Source: an uncultured bacterium (GTDB lineage Bacteria; Verrucomicrobiota; Lentisphaeria; Oligosphaerales; Oligosphaeraceae). Taken from it: DNA of 40,736 nucleotides. The stretch spans positions 1-40,736 of the forward strand of contig CACYQT010000025.1 in NCBI GenBank assembly GCA_902776645.1, given 5' to 3'. Both the position numbers and the translations under genes were made by a program. Positions 35,383 through 40,736 of this stretch are shown here, one piece after another; position 1 is the stretch's first letter; each line of letters starts with the position of its first letter. Below the pieces are notes generated by a model, which had not been told where the DNA came from, made no database searches, and was given only the letters and a program-made list of their open reading frames with translations.

Positions 35383-36204
35383 TTACTTGTCGCCTTCGGC
35401 GGAGGCGTTCTGATGATCGATGGCGGCCTTGTCATAGGAGCCGTCCTGCTTCATCTCGTTGATGATTTCGTTCACGATGGCGAGCAGATCTTCATTGCCC
35501 TTCGCGACGATCATGCCGAATTCTTCCGGAGCCGCGAGGCCCTGGCCGTCTTTCTTCAGCATTTCAAAGCAGTCCATGTCGTTCTTGGAAGCCAGCGCCA
35601 TGGCGACCAGCTTGTCGATGACAACGGCTTCCAGCTGGCCGGCCTTCATGGCGACAACCGCGTCAGGAGCGTTGTTGTAGGATTTGATTTCGGTCTTCGT
35701 GTCTTTCAGCACGCCTTTGTTGATGGCGTCTTCAACCATCATGAAGCCCGTCGTGCCGTTCTGGCCACCGATCTTCTTGCCGGCCAGATCTTCCACGAAC
35801 TTGATGGTGGAGCCTTTCGGGACGATCAGATACTGGACGGATTTGTCAAACACGTCGCTAAAATCAACCAGCTGCTTGCGTTCATCCGTGATGGTGAAGC
35901 CGGAGGCGCCCAGATCGGCCTTGCCGGTCTGGACCGTGCCGATGATGCTGTCGAATTCGGCGGAGACGATTTCAGCCTTCACGCCGATCTTCGCGGCGAT
36001 GCGGTTCACAATGTCGATTTCGCAGCCGACAATCGCCTTGTCCTTTCCAAGATACTCATACGGCGGGAATTCCGGATTCGTGTAAACAACCAGCTTGCCG
36101 GCTTTGCGGATCGCGTCCAGCTTGTTCGTCGTCTCTTTCTTGCAACCGCAGACCAAAACCATCGCGACCAGCGCCGCAACCATGATTGACATGTACTTCT
36201 TCAT
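35383..36204 (-). CDS. Amino-acid ABC transporter substrate-binding lipoprotein (SBP_bac_3)
   Basis: The 273-residue protein has a lipoprotein signal (hydrophobic VAALVAMVLVCG, Cys21 as the lipidation site). It then has the SBP family 3 fold: AGKLVVYTNPEFPPYEYLG, the IVGCEIDIVNRIAAKIG signature, DLGASGFTITDERKQLVDFS and GGQNGTTGF. These proteins bind a polar amino acid in the periplasm and pass it to the permease; the ligand is not predictable here. It heads the reverse transporter operon (binding protein, permease, ATPase). AAGAAGGG precedes ATG 36204. The 164-nt region to the divergent gene at 36369 holds the promoters; the minus-strand promoter was not resolved. Confidence 0.95.
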   Translation of the reverse strand: MKKYMSIMVAALVAMVLVCGCKKETTNKLDAIRKAGKLVVYTNPEFPPYEYLGKDKAIVGCEIDIVNRIAAKIGVKAEIVSAEFDSIIGTVQTGKADLGASGFTITDERKQLVDFSDVFDKSVQYLIVPKGSTIKFVEDLAGKKIGGQNGTTGFMMVEDAINKGVLKDTKTEIKSYNNAPDAVVAMKAGQLEAVVIDKLVAMALASKNDMDCFEMLKKDGQGLAAPEEFGMIVAKGNEDLLAIVNEIINEMKQDGSYDKAAIDHQNASAEGDK

Positions 36205-36332
36205 GTTTCTACCCTTCTTTTGTTTTTGTTTTTGGATTGAATGCCTTGCCTCGAAAAAGACAAAGCATGCAAACTAATAATTTATTACATATTGGAAATT
36301 ATTCAATTCAGATTATCTTATAACATCGCACA

Positions 36333-36362
36333 TTGACAAAAGTCCGCCTTTACCATTATAGT
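36333..36362 (+). promoter_or_regulatory. Promoter placing the start site at or beside an ATG (leaderless candidate)
   Basis: A perfect TTGACA (36333-36338) and TATAGT (36357-36362) are 18 nt apart. A start point 6-9 nt after the -10 falls at about 36368-36371, where the ATG of the polymerase-like gene (36369) lies, and no ribosome site is present. Confidence 0.5.
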
Positions 36363-36368
36363 TTAATC

Positions 36369-37619
36369 ATGAATGTTTATGTTATCATAATATTACTTTA
36401 TATTGCTCTTTCAGCAATTCATTTGCCACTTTTCGGCCCATTCTATACTGAAGACTGCCTGGCGCCCGTCATCGCGGCGGCATTGCTCATCCGCCGCCCC
36501 CCCCTGCGCCATCCGATTTTCCTTCCCCTGCTCCTTCTTGCGGCCATCACGGCCGTCCATTTCCTGCAAGGCGGCGAAAACGCCTACAATCTGGCCGTTC
36601 TCGTCTATCTGGCGGGCCTTTATCTCTTCGCACGTTCGTCCACACCGCCTCCCCAAGCCATGCGAATTTGCGGTGGTGTGCTCCTTACCTTAATTATATT
36701 AGGCTGGATCGGCGACGCCGTCGCCTTCTTCCTCTTCCACATCCGAGACACAGGCCTCGTCTTCCTTGGCGACGATGTCGCCCAAACGGAAAACCTCTCC
36801 TTCCTCGCCCGCCGCTACGCCTTCCTTTTCGGCAATCCGAACGTCTTAGGCTCCTTCTACGTCCTGCCCATGTTGTTGTTCCTGCGTGGTTTAGAAGAAA
36901 AAGTGCCACGTTTCGGCAAAAAACAATGGTTGCTATTGATTCTCTTCATCGGCGTCTCCCTCCTGCCGCTCGTCTCGACCTTCAGCAAACACGCCATCAT
37001 GACGGGCGCCGTCATTCTCGCCTTCTTCGCCAACTGCCTGCAGGATAAATTCCCGCGGCTCATCCGCGCCGTCTGGCTGCCGATTCTTCTCGTCGGTCTC
37101 GTCTGCGAAACGACCGTTCTCTATGTCACGTTTCCCGTGAAATCCACGCCGCCGTTCATCAACACGACGACCGGCATGTACGCCATCCACCAGACCATCT
37201 ACGCGCGGATGCCGTTCACATCGCCGTCTGCCTGGCTCGTCGGCTCCAGCCCCGCCAGAATCCATCAGCTCTATCCTAAGCTGGCGGATCGTCGTGCAAT
37301 CCGTCGTACCCTTTTGCAATACAATGCGTTGAACAATCTGGAAATGTTCTCCACATTCATGGATCCGCACAATGAATATCTGAATCTCGCCGCCTTCTAC
37401 GGCGTTCCGGCCTTGGCCGTCATCGTCGCTTTTTTCATCTTGTTCGCATTGCGGAATGGCAACTCACGATACGTGACTTGCTTCCTCCTTGCGTTTGCCT
37501 TCGCATGTCTTTGGGACGACCTGCTTTCCAAACGATGGATCTGCCTGACGTTCGCCTTCCTCCCCTGCCCCAAAACACCTCCAACATCAACTACCACAGG
37601 CCCATGTATCTCCCAATAA
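36369..37619 (+). CDS. Second O-antigen polymerase/ligase-like membrane protein
   Basis: The 416-residue protein has about 10 hydrophobic segments and a large loop (~255-335). The Wzy_C-type pattern is present: GNPNVLGSFYVLPMLLFL, LVSTFSKHAIMTGAVIL in place of the usual SRG segment, and FMDPHNEYLNLAAFYG, whose PHNxYL words are typical of O-antigen ligase/polymerase proteins. It could polymerise or ligate lipid-linked glycans. It is not beside other polysaccharide genes, but its end overlaps an APH-fold kinase gene by 16 nt, so the two are one unit. The start ATG 36369 is used, with the first membrane segment following at once; the TTG at 36333 is part of the likely promoter and is rejected as a start. 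Confidence 0.82.
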   Translation: MNVYVIIILLYIALSAIHLPLFGPFYTEDCLAPVIAAALLIRRPPLRHPIFLPLLLLAAITAVHFLQGGENAYNLAVLVYLAGLYLFARSSTPPPQAMRICGGVLLTLIILGWIGDAVAFFLFHIRDTGLVFLGDDVAQTENLSFLARRYAFLFGNPNVLGSFYVLPMLLFLRGLEEKVPRFGKKQWLLLILFIGVSLLPLVSTFSKHAIMTGAVILAFFANCLQDKFPRLIRAVWLPILLVGLVCETTVLYVTFPVKSTPPFINTTTGMYAIHQTIYARMPFTSPSAWLVGSSPARIHQLYPKLADRRAIRRTLLQYNALNNLEMFSTFMDPHNEYLNLAAFYGVPALAVIVAFFILFALRNGNSRYVTCFLLAFAFACLWDDLLSKRWICLTFAFLPCPKTPPTSTTTGPCISQ

Positions 37620-38533
37620 GCAATTGGTTCTACGACACCTACGAAATCTGCGACCACCTCTGCCCCGCCGGCAGCCCTGAACGTTGCGTCGAACGGCATG
37701 TGATCAAACTCGACAGCGATCAACGGCAGTTTGTCATCGAAGGTTGTTCGCTTGGCAAGCTCCATCATCGCACCCATCAGGCGGAAATGCTCCATGAACT
37801 GGAAGCCAACAACTGCCCGAAACTCGCTCCATGGCTCATGACACGCGCCAATGAATGGGGCGCCGAATCTGGCGAACTCTTCTGGCAGCTTCGTCCGTGG
37901 ATTGACGGAAATGATTTGCCACGAGACACATACGGCCACGACGCATGGCGCGGAGACGTCATGGCGGATTTTCTCATCGCGTTGAAAAAATCATCTGCGG
38001 ACATCCATTGCCATGTCACGCCGTTTTCCATTTGCGAATACATCCGCGCCCTGCTTCCGCGCATCCGCGAAAAGAATCCCGCCCTGCTCGACGACCTCCT
38101 GCCCATCTGGCAGGAACTCGACGAATTCTCCCGCGCGGAAACCACCCTGCCCATCGATTTCTGCCACGGCGACTTCCATCCCAACAACGTCCTTTGGGGT
38201 GACAGACAGCTCAACGGCGTCATCGACTGGGAGTTCTCCGGCCACAAAGTCGCCGGCTATGATGTCGCGACGCTTCTCGGCTGCCTCGGCATGGACAATC
38301 CTGAATTCCTCACCGCCGACATGACGTTCGTCTTCCTGAACAAGCTGAAAGCCAACGACTTCCATCCAGACATCGTCTGGCATTGGCTGCCCGATTACAT
38401 CGCCGCTACGCGTTTTGCATGGATGCGCGAATGGTGTTGGTCCAACAACAAGGAACTCATCATCCAAGAACTTGATTTCCTTTGGCTTATCCTTGACAAC
38501 CGCGATTTCCTCCGCTCCCGCTGGAAGTTGTAA
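37604..38533 (+). CDS. APH-fold phosphotransferase (aminoglycoside-phosphotransferase-like kinase)
   Basis: The 309-residue cytoplasmic protein has the APH/choline-kinase fold: catalytic loop DFCHGDFHPNNVLW with Asp190 and Asn195, then GVIDWEFSG with metal-binding Asp208. The N-lobe (VIKLD, FVIEG) is less conserved. Homologues phosphorylate sugars, cholines, homoserine or antibiotics; resistance is not implied, and coupling to a glycan polymerase-like gene suggests a sugar or lipid-linked substrate. ATG 37604 lies 16 nt inside the end of the upstream gene; the longer frame from 37478 is entirely within that gene and is not used. GC-rich REP-like repeats begin right after the TAA stop at 38531. 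Confidence 0.83.
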   Translation: MYLPISNWFYDTYEICDHLCPAGSPERCVERHVIKLDSDQRQFVIEGCSLGKLHHRTHQAEMLHELEANNCPKLAPWLMTRANEWGAESGELFWQLRPWIDGNDLPRDTYGHDAWRGDVMADFLIALKKSSADIHCHVTPFSICEYIRALLPRIREKNPALLDDLLPIWQELDEFSRAETTLPIDFCHGDFHPNNVLWGDRQLNGVIDWEFSGHKVAGYDVATLLGCLGMDNPEFLTADMTFVFLNKLKANDFHPDIVWHWLPDYIAATRFAWMREWCWSNNKELIIQELDFLWLILDNRDFLRSRWKL

Positions 38534-38624
38534 CGACGGCGTCCCGCCGGTGTAGCGACGGCGTCCCGCCGTTGGGTGTGGCGGCGGCGTCCCGCCGTCG
38601 CGTTGCAAAAACGGCGTCCCACCT
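38534..38624. repeat. REP-like GC-rich intergenic repeat, four units
   Basis: The near-palindromic core CGGCGTCCCGCCG appears at 38537-38549, 38559-38571 and 38585-38597, with a decayed copy at 38612-38624 (CGGCGTCCCACCT). Unit starts are 22, 26 and 27 nt apart, joined by short linkers such as GTGTAGCGA and TTGGGTGTGG. Each core can form a hairpin. The block follows the kinase stop without a gap. A short reverse-strand reading frame through it (Arg-rich, RRDAV words) is not a gene. The remaining gap to 38828 is AT-rich and shows only the ribosome site of the next gene. Confidence 0.85.
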
Positions 38625-38828
38625 GCGCCTTGGGGATGACCAAATAAAAAAATTAATGACGATACCATAAGATTTTTGAATCTTGTTCGTCTAATTATTT
38701 GACTGTCCTCAAAGTGCTTTTGATTAGGCACAAAAAGGAAACAAAAAAAACAGTCGTAATCAGCGCTGAAATGAGAGACAGGGGCTGATATCACAGGCTT
38801 TGGCAGAAAAAAATCGGAGGTTTGGAAG

Positions 38829-40736
38829 ATGACGTCTTTAAAACAGATAATGTTGATGGTGCTGTTTGTTTTGTCCGGTTTGCAGTTGACAGTCGGCCAG
38901 CCTGCTGCCAATAAGCCCAAGCCTTTGCTGGAAGCCATTGAAAAACATGATTTTGCCAAAGTGAAGGAGATGTACAGGCAGGATCCGCAATGCCTGTATG
39001 AAACGTTCAACCGCAAGTTTTATCAAGATTCATATATCCGTCTGAGAATGGCGATCAAAGAAAACGACAGGAAAACCGTCCTGGATGTGCTTCAAGGGGA
39101 AATCGATGTCAACATGCCGATGCCGGCAAGCCATGATTTGCCGATCAGCCAGGCCATACGTTCAGGAAATCTGGAGATGGTCAAACTGCTTGTGGACCAT
39201 GGGGCGGAAATCAATGCACCTACGGAAGATGCCACACCGCCATTCGTCTGGGCGGTCCAAAGCGGCAATCTGGATATTGTGAAATATCTTGTTGAAAACG
39301 GCGCGAAACTATCGTTTACGGTTGGAAAGGATCTGTTGCTCCGAGAGGCACAGAACCATCTTGATGTTTTCAAATATCTGCTTACGCTTGACATTGGCAG
39401 TGGAAGCATGCCGCCGACGGGAGACACCGCCTTGCATTATGTCGATAATTCAGAGGCTATTGACATTCTGCTCGCGGCAGGATATGATCCGAACAAGAAG
39501 AATAATGCAGGGTTCACGCCGTTGGATATCGCAATCCAAGATCTTAACTATGGAAAAATCAAGCAGTTGATTGCCAAAGGGACGGATCGGAAAGGCCGTC
39601 ATTTTCTGAATCTGGCGGTTTTCTGCGGAGATTTGGAAATGGCGCAGAAACTGCTTGACGAAGGCGAAGACATCAATCGGATTGATCCATCCCGGAATTG
39701 CACGATCCTGTATGATCTGTTCAATCAAGACTACAACATCCCCCAGGAGACGCGTGAAAAGAGCGCGAGATGGCTGATGGCGCATGGGGCGGATGTTACG
39801 CTCGGAAGTCAGTACGTATGGGAAGGCCATGCCCCGTCGTCATTGCATGCGATCGCCGCGCATGGCAGTCTTGATTTGCTGAAAAAGGCGATGGGAAAGG
39901 TCGATGCCGCCAAGCTGCGTGATGTGTATGCGCGGGATCTGGTGGTCGGCGCGAGTTCGGCTGGCAACATGGACAATCTGTCGTTTGTCATGAATGAATT
40001 GGACGGTTCAAAAATCGGCCGGAACATTCTGGACGAGGCCCTTGGGGTTGCCGCAGAATGCAACAGCTTGGAAGCCATGAAGTTATTGCTGAAGCAAGGG
40101 GCGTCTCCCGACGGGAGAGCTTCGTCATGGCCTCCCATTTACAGGGCCATTGAGTACGGCCATCCGGATTTGGCCAAATGGCTGGTGGAGAACGGTGCCA
40201 ACGTCAATATACAAACTGTGGAACGTGTGACGCCGTTGATGTGGGCGATCAAACGCGACTTTCGTGAATTGGCTGAATATCTGCTCGAACATGGCGCAGA
40301 TGTACATGGCAAGTCGATTTATGGCTTGACGGCGATGCATGTCGCGGCGAAGAACGGCAATGTGACGATTTTGAAGCGACTTCTGGCGGCCGGCGCGGAT
40401 AAGAATGCCGTCGATCGCATCAAGAAGGAAGACATGAACCAAGGCGTAGTAAACAGTCCAGCTGATGCCTTGAAGGGCAAGTCAGCCGGTGTAGTCATCG
40501 CACAATCGGGCGGCGACCCCATGGGCAACACCAGTATCAACATTCGTGGCACCAGCTCACTTTCGGGCGGTAGCGACCCATTGGTAATCGTCGATGGCGT
40601 GTTTGGCGACATGACGATGCTCAATGCCTTGGCTCCAAACGACATCGAAAGCATGACCATCTTGAAGGATGCATCCGAGACTGCACAGTACGGTAGCCGT
40701 GGCGCAGCTGGCGTCATCGTAGTGACCACCGTGAAG
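38829..40736 (+). CDS. Secreted ankyrin-repeat protein (open at window end; last ~106 codons of foreign type)
   Basis: The start is ATG 38829, 8 nt after GGAGG (38816-38820). Residues ~1-27 form a signal peptide (LMVLFVLSGLQLTVG), so the protein is probably exported, which is unusual for ankyrin proteins. From ~80 to ~526, ankyrin repeats follow, some degenerate; clear ones include PISQAIRSGNLEMVKLLVDH, PFVWAVQSGNLDIVKYLVEN, PPIYRAIEYGHPDLAKWLVE, TPLMWAIKRDFRELAEYLLE and AMHVAAKNGNVTILKRLLAA. Ankyrin arrays bind other proteins. After GADKNAVDR the frame passes without a stop into a SusC/RagA-like plug segment and is open to the last base. The ankyrin part (to ~40418) is a confident gene; the continuation is discussed separately. 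Confidence 0.85.
   Translation, partial: MTSLKQIMLMVLFVLSGLQLTVGQPAANKPKPLLEAIEKHDFAKVKEMYRQDPQCLYETFNRKFYQDSYIRLRMAIKENDRKTVLDVLQGEIDVNMPMPASHDLPISQAIRSGNLEMVKLLVDHGAEINAPTEDATPPFVWAVQSGNLDIVKYLVENGAKLSFTVGKDLLLREAQNHLDVFKYLLTLDIGSGSMPPTGDTALHYVDNSEAIDILLAAGYDPNKKNNAGFTPLDIAIQDLNYGKIKQLIAKGTDRKGRHFLNLAVFCGDLEMAQKLLDEGEDINRIDPSRNCTILYDLFNQDYNIPQETREKSARWLMAHGADVTLGSQYVWEGHAPSSLHAIAAHGSLDLLKKAMGKVDAAKLRDVYARDLVVGASSAGNMDNLSFVMNELDGSKIGRNILDEALGVAAECNSLEAMKLLLKQGASPDGRASSWPPIYRAIEYGHPDLAKWLVENGANVNIQTVERVTPLMWAIKRDFRELAEYLLEHGADVHGKSIYGLTAMHVAAKNGNVTILKRLLAAGADKNAVDRIKKEDMNQGVVNSPADALKGKSAGVVIAQSGGDPMGNTSINIRGTSSLSGGSDPLVIVDGVFGDMTMLNALAPNDIESMTILKDASETAQYGSRGAAGVIVVTTVK
40419..40736 (+). other. 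SusC/RagA TonB-dependent receptor plug fragment, probable chimeric contig end
   Basis: Residues 531-636 of the same frame read as the plug domain of Bacteroidota SusC-type outer-membrane receptors: KKEDMNQGVVNSPADALKG, SINIRGTSSLSGGSDPLVIV, DGVFGD, APNDIESMTILKDAS and YGSRGAAGVIVVTT. This is one of the most recognisable domains of that phylum. It begins abruptly in the middle of the domain, without the signal peptide, carboxypeptidase-like domain or TonB box that normally precede it. Valine codons shift to GTA, common here but rare in the ankyrin part. A read-level join of two genomes explains this best; a real fusion is not excluded. Confidence 0.85.

Noticed and set aside
35125..36189. Long forward frame of 354 codons opposite the binding-protein gene
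   Set aside because: It is the complement of a well-supported substrate-binding protein and has no recognisable domain.
37478..37603. Upstream extension of the APH-fold kinase frame
   Set aside because: The extra 42 residues lie wholly inside the polymerase-like gene in another frame and do not resemble a kinase N-lobe.
38395..38643. Small reverse-strand frame over the REP-like array
   Set aside because: Its Arg-rich repeats are the translation of the CGGCGTCCCGCCG cores, and the rest is antisense to the kinase gene.

Overview
Organism and overall character. The window looks like one contig from a PVC-superphylum bacterium, most likely a Lentisphaerota or Verrucomicrobiota gut or environmental lineage. 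This is inferred from gene content: an S1-type sulfatase, a DUF6785/DUF6784-type membrane protein, a URO-D-like protein of the divergent PVC type, secreted GH2 and GH42-like glycosidases, and a GC-rich REP-like intergenic repeat. No rRNA, tRNA, CRISPR array or transposase was seen. The last ~320 bases do not fit: in frame with an ankyrin-repeat gene, the sequence becomes a Bacteroidota SusC/RagA plug domain. That is most simply a chimeric assembly end.

Layout. (1) 1-724: 3' part of a sulfatase. (2) 0.9-12.3 kb: a forward run that reads as one locus. It starts with a REC-PP2C-HATPase regulator and an HPt protein, resembling HsbR/HptB of Pseudomonas. Then come a polyprenyl-phosphate sugar transferase, a left-handed beta-helix protein with a membrane anchor, an unassigned nucleotidyltransferase-fold protein, two polysaccharide co-polymerases (the second with a dead tyrosine-kinase-like domain), a Wza-like lipoprotein and a Wzy-like polymerase. 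This is a Wzx/Wzy-type exopolysaccharide export locus with its own putative control module, but without a flippase or internal glycosyltransferases in the window. (3) 12.4-14.4 kb, reverse: a GT-C (GT39-like) glycosyltransferase and the decayed N-terminal remnant of an FAD oxidoreductase, in AT-rich DNA. (4) 14.6-19.5 kb: a DUF6785-type multi-pass protein (reverse) and, divergently, a DEAD-box RNA helicase with an acidic head and a DERP-repeat tail. (5) 19.5-23.0 kb: a WaaP-like kinase, an ABC-F ATPase and a YitT-type membrane protein. (6) 23.0-26.4 kb, reverse: NhaC-type antiporter, uraA and upp. (7) 26.5-33.5 kb, forward: URO-D-like protein, DUF1294 protein, and a pair of secreted glycosidases (GH2, then a large CBM-CBM-GH42-like protein). 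(8) 33.6-36.2 kb, reverse: polar amino-acid ABC transporter. (9) 36.4-38.5 kb, forward: a second O-antigen-polymerase-like protein overlapping an APH-fold kinase. (10) 38.5-40.7 kb: REP-like repeats, then a secreted ankyrin-repeat protein whose frame runs into the SusC-like segment.

How the genes may work together. The phosphorelay-like pair at 0.9-2.9 kb sits directly upstream of the sugar transferase and export genes, so a role in switching capsule or biofilm polysaccharide production is plausible; this rests on architecture and position only. The sulfatase and the two secreted glycosidases fit a lifestyle of degrading sulfated host or algal glycans. The antiporter, uracil permease, UPRT and amino-acid importer are ordinary uptake and salvage functions.
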